Source: Echinarachnius parma (taxonomy: Eukaryota; Echinodermata; Echinoidea; Clypeasteroida; Echinarachniidae). From it: 64,000 bases of DNA. Location: NCBI GenBank assembly GCA_037951105.1, contig JBAMJV010002041.1, forward strand, positions 1 to 64,000. The letters run 5' to 3'. Positions 46,101 to 60,800 of the stretch are shown piece after piece. Within the stretch, counting starts at the first letter, position 1. Each line of letters opens with the position of its first letter. A program made the translations under genes and the position numbers. The notes under the pieces were generated by a model that worked only from the letters and a program-made list of their open reading frames with translations, was not told the origin of the DNA and made no database searches.

Positions 46101-49100
46101 TGCACCTGGAGCAGATGACATCTCAAGAATGCAGTAAACAAGCTTGTAACTTGCTACAAGCTTGTAACTTGCTTGTAGTAAGCTAGCTTGTTAACAAGCT
46201 TGTAACTTGTTTTTAAACAAGCTTGTAAACAAGCTTGAAATGTGATTGTAAACAAGCTTGTAATTTGCATTCTGTATCTACTTCCAGTGGTGAACAAACT
46301 CTTGCAATCAAGAAAATGCAGTCATAAATGTTCATGAAAATCCTCTAATAGCGATCAATCACTGCTCTGAGGGGTGTGATATAACAGATCTGCAGCAAAC
46401 ATACTGAATTAAAGGGACTTAGTAACATTGTCCAAATCCTCAAAATCCAATTGGAATTATAGCGGTTCCCTCATACCTTGTTGTAATTGTATGAACCAAA
46501 GAAGCATGGGACAGGATTCGTTTTTTTAAAATTTCCCTTTCGTTAAAAAGATATAGTATGATTGAAGTGTTCAGATGTTAAATTATACACTGGATCGTCG
46601 TAACCATGAAATTAGTGCAATGAGTTAGTAAATATCACGTTGCATTTTTGATCATTACTCGGCCATATAACGTCCAATTAACTTGAAATTTTCACAAAAT
46701 ACCCAGTGGACATATCAGATAACAACATAACAACAATATAAATTGTATCAACCAGTCATCACTTTTTGCACATGTCAACAAAGTTACTAGATCCCTTTAG
46801 GGCATCACAAGCTTTCATTTGATGTTTTGTTCTAACAAATTGGTCAATAATTGGTGAAGATATATCTATGATTGTTTCAATTTTACAATCATAAGTCTTT
46901 TATGCACATTATGTGAACTTAAAATGCCCATTTCTTCAAAACATGAATTACTGACAAGTGCAGGGTTTTGCTATAGCCGGTCACATTTGATCAAAACATA
47001 AAAAGATATAAGTCCATGATTTACATTTCCTTTTTATATTGAGGTTCCATTGTATTTTATTTTAACCATTTAGAGCTAAAATGAAAATCATATTTGTATA
47101 TAATGTGCATGTGTGTGTTTAATTCTATTTGTGTATTATATGCGAATTAGGTGAATGTTTGTGTGTGTGTATATGTTTCTGAGTTGTGTGTGCAAATCAA
47201 GCATTTAGTGTGTGTTTGTGTGTGTGTGCGAATAAAGTGTTTGTTTTGTGTATGTGTATGTGTGTGTGTTTGTAAGCACCCCCAATCGAGGACATATTTT
47301 TATCCCACTCTATCCAACCAAGGACACATTTCCATTCGTGGACCGTCCTCGTTTTGCTTAACTAGTGCAAACGGTTGCTAATTCAATTTCCATTCATATG
47401 CGCATGCATCAAAAATCCGGAAAAAATTAACGTGCACCCCGTACGTCCATGGTTGTGCTCTTGAATGTCGAACACATACACAATAGTCCTCGGTTGGGTA
47501 GTGAAATGTCACACACACATGTCCACGTTTGCATAGTACTTAACTTTTTTTTATTTTGGGTCCTCGATTTACATGATTTACGTGTGTGTGTGTGTGTGCT
47601 TGTGTGTGTGTTTGTTTCTGAGTGTTTTAGTGTGTTTTTCCCCTGCATGCCTGCATGTGTTCCTGTTGCATTTGAGAAGATATTGTTTAATATCATTAGG
47701 ATCATCCTTTTCTCACTTACTTAAAGGGAAATGAAATGCTGTAATTTTTGCTAACTGTGCATAATTCCTGTCTATTCTAGTCTTTAATAATACAAATAAT
47801 CATTGTTTTTAACCAAGGTTTTAACTAACTGACCACTGAAGTCTGCCATGTTTTCAAATGGTACCGCATGAGATATCATCTGAGTGCATTTGAGCGTGTA
47901 CTAACAAAAGTGGGCTATTTGAAAACGTCAATTTTTCCGTTCTTAGAGATACACCCAAGAGGAAATATATTGACTAGAAGTGACAGGAATTATCAGTAGC
48001 AGTAAGCAAAAATACCAGCGTTTGGCTCCCTTTTAAAGGGATAGTTGAATTGAAAGAGCATACAATTTTAATGGCAGAATAAACTTTATTTGATCAAAAT
48101 GGGTTCAGAAACGGCTGAAATATCCATAAACATTACCATTTGTAATAAATGTGGGGCCCCACAAGTATTCGATAATTTTGAACCAGCCGTTAAAATTTGT
48201 TTTAAAATGCTTCCTCTCATCAAAAAATTTCAAAAGAGGTTTTTAGATAGTTGTTGATTATCTCTCTATCTAATTACTATTTCAACAAAACATCACATGC
48301 ACAATATTTTATTTAAAATGGTTTAAGCAAATTCGTTTTTTGAAAGCACCCTCTTTCGTTTAAACAGCTCTTTTTGGATGATAACAGGCTTTTATTTAGT
48401 CGTTTGTAATTTGTTTATTCATTTTGAGCATGGTGGAGTTATAACCAGTAGTTTGTAATGTAATGGTGCAGGTTTTGGTTACTAAAATTCAGTTTGACTA
48501 AAACTGTACTCTCTCTACCAGAACTCAACTATCCCTTAAGTTCTTCCAAGTAAATAAATCAGCTTTGAATGTTAAGATTTTCCTTAAAAAAATTACTATA
48601 CAACCAGGCAGATTAAATGTTGTAATTGCTAGCACTTTATTTCAATGGCATATGAACTTAAAAAACTTCAGTTCTCTCTGAATATACATTTGACAATTTT
48701 AATAATTAATAGGATAATGGAAATTAATTTTGTAAAAGAATTGTTGGTGGATTGAATTCAGTGAAGGAAGTGTGAGAAAAGCACAAAAAGGTAATACACT
48801 GTATATTGGAAGACCTGGGGGGTGTTTCACAAAGATCTTAAGTTGAATTTAACTCTTAGTTGGACTTCTGGAAAGCCATGCATAGCCTTGGAAAATAAAA
48901 TATATTCCAATGCAAAAGTGCAAGTATTTTAGACTTTTCATAAATTTTACATCAAGAACATGAAATCCCCTTGATAATAGAAAATATCAATGAACATTTC
49001 ATGCCTTTTAAAAGAAATGTGACAAAATTGTTTCAACAAAACTTACGACTTTCCATAATTTCTTAGTCCAACTTAGAGTTAAGTTCAACTCAGGATCTTT

Positions 49101-52100
49101 GTGAAACAACCCCCTGGGGGTGTTGCACAAGAGTTGCAAAATTGATTGTGAAGTTGCAATTAATTAAATTGCAAGTCGGAAAATATGCACAGGTGAATCA
49201 ATCAGATCATTTGCACATTTAGTCACATGATCTGACTTGCCATTTACTGCAACTCTTTGTGCAACACCACCTGTGTCCTGCTCAACTAACCTGTTCCTTA
49301 TACCAGGGAAAAAAAATACACGGGGGCTCAGGGCAATTTCGCCCCCGAAATGCCAAAAAGAGCCCCCGAAAGTCATAAAAGAGCCCCCGAAAATTTGCAT
49401 AGAGATCAATGCAATACAAATTAAAGAGTGTTATTTTCATGCAAGCAAGCTTGAAAAGTAGCCCTCGAAAAATAAATATTAATTTTTTCCCTGCCTTATA
49501 CAATAAAACTTGTCTTAGCAACAACCTGTCTATAGCAGCCAACTTGCCTATAGTGTCCACCAAAAAAATTCCTTTCAGGAAAAAAAGAAATTTTATGGAA
49601 CCTGTCAAAAGACTTTACCTGTCTGTAATGGCAAATGTTTGTGTTACCCTTGGGTGATCACCCATTACTATGAACATGTTTGGCTGTATCTATTTGGCTT
49701 ACATCAGTTGCCCCTATGTCAGGCAAACCTCAGACAAGCTTTCAGAAAACCCCTTGCTAAAAGGATGCTTGATATTCTAATTTCTAATCAGAAACATTGC
49801 CCATATTCATTTAAAACCCCACTCCCTAGTTTGAATTGTATTTCTATTTTCAGCTTTACATTGTTTTATTTTCAACTTTATACTGTATTTCAATGATTTT
49901 TCTTTATTCATCTTGCAGCAACCTGAACTGGTCTGTGTTTGATGCGTCGCTCCTGGCAACCTGCTCCGTGGATACATACATCTACCTCTGGGATACCAGG
50001 TAAGCAATATATGTGTTGTTTGTTAGTTGTTGTTACCATGGTGATAGTGCCTGCTGATAGCTGAACTTATTATTAATTAAAGGGATCCATTAACTTCATG
50101 ATCGCTAATAGACTTTCTGAATGATAATGATTTGATATCACTTTATTGTAAATTCAACAAAGGAACAAGAGTAAAAGTGAACATACATGAAGGAGCCCAG
50201 GACATGACGCAAATAACTGTCAATGCAGGGCATAAACATGATACAATATAATACATTACGTAAGATTTAATGATAATTTCATTAAAAAATGAACACTGTT
50301 TTACAGTGAAAAAAGTGTAAATTGATGTCAGATTTTATCACCTACTGCCCGCTGACACCAACTACAATCAAAAAGCGTTCTAGAACTTTTTCTAATTTGA
50401 TCTTAAATATGTCCATATCTAGAGATACATATGAAGAATCTAAATCCATTTCATTCTTTAGTTACCATAAGCCAAAGAACAAGGTACAAGAGAAGTGTGA
50501 TAGCTCTAAGTGATTTTTGGCAATTACTTTGTGTTGTGATGAGAAAACCTGTTTTGTTTTATGTTAATAACACTATATGTTAATAACACTATTTTTAGTA
50601 GAACTGTCTTTAAAAATAGATTATTGGTTTATTTGATAGACTGGAAGTCATATCATCACAGACATTGATAACTTTATGCACCAAATGATTATATTGTAGA
50701 TCGAGCTTTTTTGTTCCATTCATTGTGATGCTGATTTCATTATCTACAGTTGATTCTTATTATAAAGAATACCGTTAAAGTGTATTTTGTTAAAACAAGG
50801 TAAATTTCTCCATTCCATAATATTTAGATTTTCTTTGTGTTTTTTCTCTGGTTTCTTTTATAGGGAACCAAAGAAGCCCATGTTGTCCTTTTCCACATTC
50901 GGTGAGTAACTTCGTGATTGGAGTAACGTAATTATTACACAAACAACAAATAGATTAGCTATTTGACATAAAATTGGTTTGAAAAGATTTTGTTTGCAAA
51001 TGTTAGCATACTATAATTAAAGAAAAAAGTGTCAGTCACTTATCTCTGCATTTTCTTGTGTCACTTCTTATTATGATTTTGTAAAAAAAAAATGCTTCTG
51101 GTGCAGTCATGTCAGATTTTAGCTAGTTACACCACAGTCCGAACTGTGATGCTTCAAGGGACTTAGTAACATTGTCAAGATCCTCAAAATACAATTTGAA
51201 TTCTAGCGGTTCCCTCATACCTTGTTATATTATTTTGTATTAACAATAAAAGCATTGGATAGGTTTTGGTTTTTCAAATTTCCCTTTCGTTAAAAAGATA
51301 TTTACGATTGAAGTGTTCAGATGTTAAATTATCCACTGGACCGCAAAAACCGTGTACAAAGTGAGTGCAATGAGTTAGTGAATATCACTTTGCATTTTTA
51401 CTAATTACTCGGCCAAATAACATCCAATTAACTTGAAATTTTCAGACATTACTTTCTGGACATATCAGATCACACCAATACACATTTTATTAACCACGCA
51501 TCACTTTTGGCACTTGTCAACAAAGTTACTAGATCCCTCCAAAGGGGACCATGATGCAAAGAACAATACATGCTTATTTGTTTGAGTATTTGTTATGAAT
51601 GTTATGTTTTAGTATTGTTATTTGAGATTAAATAGATGTCCAACACTTTGCAAAGGTTGTGTAATTCATAAACAATGCAATTAATTACCCGAACTAACGG
51701 AACTTAACAGGGCCTTACGTTCAGTAAGTGCTTAATGTTGGCGAGTGCGTCAATTCTATGCACAAATACGTTAGGAGACAATAAAACTTAAACATCCTAG
51801 ACGGTAGACTAGTCTTTTACTGCAGAGCCATGAACACATAATTTAGAATGATGAGTTTTCAAATTATATAATTTTTCTTGTAACCTATTTTTCTGAACTT
51901 TTTTTTAAATTGACTTACTAAAACTATTATCTTTCATTTATTAAAAAAAATAAAATTGTTAGGTGTAAAGATCCCTTTACACCATGATCAGGTAAAAAAT
52001 TAAGAATTTATGAATTTGAGTTCTAAAATGACATTATGTCTTCTTTTCCTTTCCCTGTTTACAGCGGGAGCAGGTCAGGTGCGTTGGAACAAGAAGGACC

Positions 52101-54839
52101 CTCATTGCCTAGCAACCGTTCACGATGGGGATATCAGACTCTGGGACAAAAGGGTATGTAAATATTTAACTATTCAACTATGAGAGAAAGATTTAACCCG
52201 TTGCCTACGGGAACCTAGTGGGCTATGTACAAAGTCTATGGGGATTTCAGAATCTCAAAGGGAACAGGTTAATTCTTTACATGTGAATCTCATCGAGAAA
52301 AAAAACCAGGAAATTTGCCAATTTGCCACCTAGCATGATTATTTGTTTTCCTTTTGTTAACATTGTTCTTTTGAGGCAAGTGAAATTTGAAAATTCTTTA
52401 ATTCACTTGTCTGAACGGGCATATAAAAAACAAAAAATAATGTGGAGGCTTAGCTATTGTCTCGTGAACTATGAGCTATGGTATATTTGTTTTAAGTTAT
52501 TTTCTGCTGTTAACCCGTTCAGGACGGACTGATTTTGCTACAACATGTATTCTCCATAGACCAAAGCCTGAATATTTTCGGGACCAGTCCTGAACGGGAA
52601 TAACTGGCGCCTTTTGTTTGAAAGGAAACCAAGTGATAAAGTACATCTTGGCTCATCTAACCAAGATCCTCAAACTTCAATAGTTCTTCAAAAAGAGAAA
52701 TCTATTTAATTTTTACTGAACTTTCGTTTGTTTTATATTAAAAATTACAGAAAGGAAACCAGGCGGTCAAATACATCTCTGCTCATCTATCCAAGATCCT
52801 CAAACTTAGTTCTTCAAAAAGAGAAATCCAATATTTACTGAACTTAAGTTTCTTTTCTATTCAAAATTACAGAAAGGAAACCAGGCGGTCAAATACATCT
52901 CTGCTCATCTATCCAAGATCTATTCCCTGGACTGGGACCCACACAAAGAGAGTCATCTACTCACAGCCAGCGAGGATTGCACTGCTAAGGCGAGTTGAAT
53001 ATTTATTCATCTTTCAGAAACACAACATTTCCATTTAGTCTATACTTACATTAACATGTTGCTTATGGTACAAAGTCTATGCGGATTTCAGAATCTCAAA
53101 AGGTAACGGGTGAAGTAAGCATTTACAAGTGATTTGCTAAGATATACCACCTGTATATATATAAAGATCACTTCTCTTGAACCCCTTGGAAGCTTTCAGT
53201 TATACATGTTAGTAAATTAGCCTGTTTGTCAAGGTCACCCGCTTATTATGACCTCTTTTTATGTTCCCCTTCTTGTCTAAGTCATAAGTTACGTTCCATG
53301 TTTCAGACACATGAGGGTGGCACATACAAATCTCCATTTCAAAAGCCCTGGCCAAACATCTAGGAAAGCTACATAAGGGGGCTAGACCTCTGGTAGCTAA
53401 ATGAGTTTAACTATCCTTGGCAATTATAAATATACGTAGCGCTTAGATAGGTGCTAGAAGGCAGTTAATATTAGTTCCATTGTTAGAGCATTTGGTAATA
53501 ATAATAATAATAATAATAATATAGTTACTTATATAGCGCTCAATACATAAGTTTCATAGCGCTTTACACTATTATTACCCCGGTCATAGGATACAATGCA
53601 AACCAGCACACATTGTGTGCACCATCTCCACTCCCTGGGGAGCATTCCTTCCAAGCGCTCATGGGCTTAAGAAGATCGTTCACATAAAGGCTTTCACCTC
53701 CTACCGGTCCCCATTTATGCACCTGGGTAGAGAGCAGCAATAGTGGATAAATTGTCTTGCTGAAGGACAAACGCGGTGGGCAGGGTTCGAACCCGGGATC
53801 TCATGATTGGAAGCTCGCGCTCTACCAATGTTGCCACACCACATCCCGGTATTACCGGGCCATGCATGGGACAGAAGCATGTGGCCAAAATGCCCATTCC
53901 CCTGAATAGGTGGTCTTATAGACAAGTTTCAGTGCACTTTTATGTTTATTTGACTGTTTGTTTATTTATATTATAACTGTCATCTTCACAGGTGTGGGAC
54001 ACTACTAATGAGGTGAATACAGTGTTGGAATTCAGGACGGACACGCCCCAGTGGAAGGCCAGATACACAGTGAGTATTGCATTGAATTGAAAAGGTTCTA
54101 CAGTCTGCATATATAGATAAAATCCACATTATGAATATTGAATACAAATCTCAAAATACATGGGTGATAATTTGAACATAACAAGTGTTAATAAGAAATT
54201 TAAGGAACAGTTCCTAACTTTAAAAAAATACATATAGCAGTACTTAACATTATCGAGAAACTCACTTATATAACATAAACCAGAGGCGAATTGATGAGTA
54301 TTTTTTTGTTTTAATCTCCTTTTGTCACAATTAGTCCCTTGGTAATTTGTAGAACAGTTATTGGCTTATACAGGGTCACCTGGGGTTTGCATCGAGAGTA
54401 TCAGCATGCTCCGACTGGCTGGAATAACCACTGGGGAATGAAAAATGTGCACTTTGTGTTCAGAACTGATCCGTTGATCAGGTAGTAATAATAGTGTAAA
54501 GCGCTCTGATACTCACGTGAATAGTGCAATCTAAATAAGTTAAGACCAATTTATGTCACTTGCATGATTTTTGGAAATATTTTCTTTCTTTAAATTAGCC
54601 TTTCGGTGATGGCATCGTGAGCATCACGATGCCCCAGCTACACGTGAGACAGCGGGAGAAAAACCTGCTCATGTGGTCCCAGTCAAACCCAGCCGCCCCC
54701 ATCCATTCGTTCGTCGGACACACAGACGACATCCTGGAGTTCCAGTGGAGACCAAAAGATGGTAATGAAAGGTGGAGATTGGTAGTGATGGTGGTTTTGA
54801 TGATAGTGATGGTGATGGTGATGATGAGGATGTTGATGG

Positions 54840-54890
<51 letters not shown>

Positions 54891-57800
54891 CGATGACAAT
54901 GATGATGACGACAACATTGACGACGATGACGACGACGACGACGATGAAGAAGAAGACGACGACGATCGTGATGGTGATGGTAGTCGTGATTGTGACGACC
55001 ATGATGATGATGATGACGTTGACAATGACAAAGAAATTGACAAGAAAGATGATAATGATGATGATGGTGGTCATGATGATGATGTATATGATGATGATGG
55101 TGATGATGATATTAATGATGGTGATGATGACTTTTTATTATGATTATGATAATCATGGGATAGCATATAATAGGTATTATGATGGTTATAAATCTGATGG
55201 TGGTAATGTTGACAACAACATCGATGACAATGACAGTACAGATGATGGTTTTAACTATCTTGTATTCTTTCTTTCAGCTGCCTCTATTGACTACCACATG
55301 GTGACATGGGCCAGGGACTACAGCCTCAGGATATGGAGGGTGGAACCGCATCTACAAAGGGTGAGAAATAATCCCATTCCCTGCACCCCACTCTTTAGGA
55401 ATACTGGGGGGGGGGGGTGTTTCATAAACATCCTAACATAAGTTGAACATAACTCTAAGTTGGACTTAACAATTATGGAAAGCTGTTAGTTTTTGTAAAC
55501 ATTTTTTTGTAAAAGTTCTTTTAAAAGGCATACAATGTTGATTCAAATCATTAATATTTTATATTATCAAGGAGATTTCATGTTCTTGATGTAAAATTTA
55601 TGAAAGTCTAAAATACTTCTACTTCTACTTTTGACTATACTGTATTCCAAGGCTACAAATGGCTTACCATAATTTTTAAGTCCAAGTTAGAGTTAAGTTC
55701 AACTTAGGATCTTTGTGAAACACCCCCTGGCCCTCTCTGTGTAAATGAAGAAGTTTAGTCTTTAACTAGTAATAAAAAGTATTCATTGTGCCAAAGGGTG
55801 GGAGAATGAGGGCAGTTTTGCCCATTTAAGTCCTTTTAAACTCCTGATTCATTCTGTAACTATTTATATTTCTGTGATAATTTGTGACGCAATTTGTAAA
55901 TTCTTCCATTCTTTTATTGTCTAGCTGTGTGGCGTCGGGTCCCATACCTAAATCTAAGCGGGTCCAGAGTCATAAAGTTTCTTACCTCCCCTCCAAAGCT
56001 GTCCTGTTCTCATCTCCATCTCCTTATAAAATTCTGATCATTTTTTAAAAGTCAACGCTAGCAAAGCTAGCCGGTCTATTATTGAGGCAAAATAAATGAC
56101 AATCTTTCTATATTTATTTTCCAGCTGTGCGGGGTCGAGGTCCCAGACCTAAATCAAAGCGGGTCCAGCGATATGGCGATCCTCTTCTCGCCTCCCAAAC
56201 TCTCCTCTGTGAAGACTCACCTCTTCTCATCCCCATCCTATATAAAATTTGGGTATTTTATGACTATTTTTGTGATCTATTATATTAGGGGCTATATCAA
56301 TTGAAACATTATTACTTTATTATTGATCTTTCTGTGTGTATTTTCTAGCTATGCGGAGTCGAGGTCCCGGACCTAAATCTAAGCGGGTCTAGCATCATGG
56401 CCTCGCCTCGCCTCCCAAACTGTCCACTCTGACACTCTCTTCTTCTTATCCCCATCCTACATGTAAGGTTCTGGTATTTTAGGACAACTTGCCACCCAAT
56501 CATTCTATATTTCTATGTTTCTATGATACTATGTTTCTAATTTTTCTATGAATTTATGTTTCTATTTTTTCCAGCTGTGCGGAGTCGAGGTCCCAGACCT
56601 AAACCTAAGTGGGTCCAGCGACATGGAGATTCTCGCCTCCCCTCCCAAAATGCCCTCTGTTGGCGCTCTCTTGTCTTCCTCCCCAGCGAGATCGCATCAG
56701 ATGCTCCAGGGACGCAAGGACATCGTCTCCGGGATGGTCGGCGGGGATCACCATCAGAACCAGTCGTTTGACGAGCACGACGGCGTGTTGATCACATCGC
56801 TTGAGCAGGAGTTCCAGTCGGTGACGTGCAACACGCCGCAGACCAGCATCGAAACGGTACGAAGCACACACCAAGCATTTATTAAGGTCTCAAAATTAGC
56901 CCACGCACGTTGCCTAGGGCCACTAAATATTGGCTCTGGGTCACCAACATTTTATTAATCCATATTTAACTTGCCCGAATGGGCAACCACAAAATAACAT
57001 GCTTTGTTATGTTTTTCTTTGTTTTGAGCTACTAGATTAAAGGGAAAGTTTCCCCATCATCTATTTACCTTTGATTAATTTCTCTACACATTAAAACATA
57101 TTTTCATGCAAATATGTCCAATGTTTGCCCTCTGAACAAAGGAGGGGCATCATTCAAAGTCAATTGCTGTATGGGCTAATCCCATTCATCGCGTATAGCG
57201 TGGAGGTTGCCATTATATTTTTTGAAACCCGGATTTTTAATTGTTCGCGCCGAAATGCTACGTCAAACCCGAACAAACAAGCTCCGCCTCTTTTTGTTAG
57301 CTCTCGCAGCTCGCGGGGTTTGTGCACAAACACAAGGCCAAACGTGAGCCAACAAAAAGAGTAGTTCGGGTTTGACATCACATCATAGAGCGATCCGAGT
57401 TTCATAAACACCAATGGCAGCCTCCATGGTGTTCGCGATGAATGGGATTATCCCGTACAGCGAGTGACTTTGAATGATGCTCATCCCTTGCTCAAAAGGC
57501 CAATGTTGGTCGTATTTGCATGAAATTGTGTTTTAACGTTTAGAGAACATAATCAAAGGTGATTATATGTTGGGGAAAATGTCCCTTTAATGTTTCGGGC
57601 CACTGAAATTTGAGAAATCTTTTATTTACTTGCCTGACATTGCATTGGATATTATTGATCCCTTTTTTATTTACAGGATTTCTCAAGAATGATTTGATAG
57701 ATTGCCATAAAATGTGGTACTTGTTTTCACCTTGAGAAGCTAATTTGGAGAGATTAGGTTAAAGGTCACAAATACTGTTTATACTGTAAATACAAAATAC

Positions 57801-60800
57801 CAAAATATATACCCAAAATTGTTCTCACAATATCAAAGCACCATTTTGACAGATTGACATCAACTTTGTATTTGTAGGCTACTTTGGGAAAGAATTAAAC
57901 TGATGAGACTTTAGGGTCATGAGGTCAAATTCACTTGACCAGTGATGTAATAGAGTCAGGCCATGGACTTGGACTCAGACTAGAATTGGACCCGAGGCCG
58001 AATGTAAGCCAAATGGGATAAGGATGTTTTTACAATAGACATATAGTTACAAAAGTGTAACAATAATCTTTTGCATTCTATTATTATAGGACCTTCAAAG
58101 TCGAAGCTGCCTGATAGCTGTATCCAGTAACAGTCATGTGGTCTCACTCAAGATGACATTCCCTCCGCAGTACCCCATCAAAGTCACTCCAAACCTCTCA
58201 TTCTTACCAGAGACAACACTAGACACTTCTACTAGGATCAAGGTCTTAGAGGTTAGTACCCATATACTCACAAACACACACAGACAAAGATATGCACACA
58301 AACACACACACAGACACACACACACACACACACAGACACTCATATATACATACATACTTGTAAGCACCAGCAAACGGGGACTCCTTACTCTTTACCTGGG
58401 AAACGGGGACTCACGAAAAACAAAGGATAGGGGGGTTCCTCATGCAGCTAATGCACATCTAGGCCAGGGGGAGGGGGGTATCCGGGTAATATCACATGAG
58501 GGCGGTATAGTAGTTTTTTTTTTTTTTCACGACACACGCACGATGTAAACCACACACTCCGATACACACGAAAATTTTACATTTACATTTGAATCGGGGA
58601 TGAGCTTCAGAACGGGCAGCAGTTCAATTAGTTACATTCTAAACGTGGACAAGCCATGCTTTCTAATTGTAATTCTAACCGCGGACATCCGCAGTTGGTG
58701 TGTGTCCGCGATTAGATGGTGTTTTGTCATATGTATGTCCCCGATTTCATGGTGTTTACAAACACACACAGTCAATGAACTGTCGCATATTTCAGTCATG
58801 ATGACATTCCCTCCACAGTACCCCATAAAAGTCACTCCAAACCTCTAAACCTCCCTTGCCAGAGACAACACTGGACATTTCCACAAGGATAAAAGTCCTC
58901 GAGGTGAGACCTTGAGGCCTACATGTAGTTTGTCTTTGTGTATGACTGTCTGTCTGTATGTCTGTCTGCCTGTATGTTTATCTAATTATTCATCTGTTCA
59001 TCTATCTTATCTATCTATCTATTTCAGGTGCAGGGTCGAAAGTGTAGGCCCCTTGATACTGACTCTCATGTATTCATTTTAATACAATGTATTTATGTCA
59101 GGTAATCGACCACGGCTGTCTCCATCAGGTTGAGTGTGAAGGTTCTGCATCTCGAACTGTGTCAACAAACTCATTACAAGACATTTGTATGGCTGTCTGG
59201 TTGTCTCTTTATCTATAATGATCCATCTATCTTTCTAGTCCAATATCTTTTTTGTTTTGTTTCAGGTGTGGGGTCATGTCCGTAGCATTTGAGATGCAGA
59301 GTTATGTTTCTACATGTACATGTATTTTATATTTATTATGTTTTATCTTATATATGTACATACTGTTTTGTTATATTTATAATGTTTTGTAATATATGTA
59401 TTATGTTTTTTTAAATAAAATGTTTTTATTTTCAGGTGCTGGATCATAGCTGTATACAGCAGGTTGAGATGGGCCGGTTCTGCATCTCAAACTGTGTCAA
59501 TAAACTCATCACAATCATGGAAGGATTACAGGTACGGCAGATCGTTAACCAATCATAAACCAATTAGTAACCATAACCAATCATAAACCAATTATAAACC
59601 AATCATAAACTCTAGATACTGTTATCTCTTAAAGTGACCCATTATAAAACATTGTAAGGTCCTTACGAAAGTGGTATTTGAGACTACAATTACAATGTAT
59701 ATAAATTACCAGTATCATTGTAAGATTCTTCTGCCTGACGTGTGATAGTTTCATTGGAAAAGAACACTGTTTATGATAGTTATTGCTGTCAAGCTTTATC
59801 ACATATTGCTCATTGATTTTGACTACAATTGAAAAGTATTCTAGAACACATTCAATCATAAATATCTCCAAAATTGGAGAGACATTTGACAAATCAAAAC
59901 CCATTTCGTTCTCCTGTTACCATAAGCCAAACGACATTGTACAAGAGAAATAAATGTGAAAACTCCAAGTGATTTTGGTTGTATTTTGGTTGTAACAAAG
60001 TTATTTGATCACTTTAAGCAATCATAAACCAACCAATTATAGGTCAATGATACACTTGAGGTACCTTTTTATCTCTTAAAGGTACTTATTGACTTTGTTG
60101 TCTTAACAATAATTCATGGAAAATGGTTTAGTTTTTGCTGAGATATGAGTGGAAAAAACAATTACGAAGAACATGCAATTCTGGAGAGTGTTATATGAAA
60201 AGCGTTCATAAAAAAAATGTTTTGATAGTTTTCATATTTTGATAACTTTGGCCAAAACATTTGTATTACCAGGAAATGTGAAAAAGATAACATGCACATG
60301 TAACTAATTTTATTTAATATCCGAAATGAACAGTTTCATCATCTGTTAGCAGAAATAGATACTAAGTACCTTTAAGTCACATGAACACAACACTGGAGCA
60401 CGTGGCACCCTTCATGTTCACTTAATTGTTTCATGCAATCATAATTGTGATCACAGTCATATATCATTCCTGTATCAAGTCGTCGGGTGAGAGTGAGAAG
60501 GGCGTTAATTTTATTTTCGGCTAAATTTTAGTTTATTTTGCAAACTGTCTCGCAAGTTGGAGCTTTCTTTATCTGATATGATGCCAAATTTTTGCAGATG
60601 ATTATTATTTCTAATTTTGGAAATATTTAGCTAAAATAGGAGAGCCCTAAAGTTGTTTCTACAGGGCCCTATAAACTTGAAGAATGATTATCCCACAAAG
60701 TTCTAAATGTGACTAAGCGCCCTTCTCTTTCTCCACCCAAGAAGTGGGGATTACATTGTATGCATAAAGTGTGTGTGCTTGTTTAGGCATTCCCCAAACT

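Noticed and set aside
54595-55441. Open frames of 274, 159, 124 and 123 residues
   Set aside because: They run through a (GAT)n-type repeat. The plus frame merely begins with WDR59 exon 10 and passes into intron.
56605-56874. Minus-strand frame of 89 residues
   Set aside because: Shadow of WDR59 exon 12, whose plus-strand reading matches the family.
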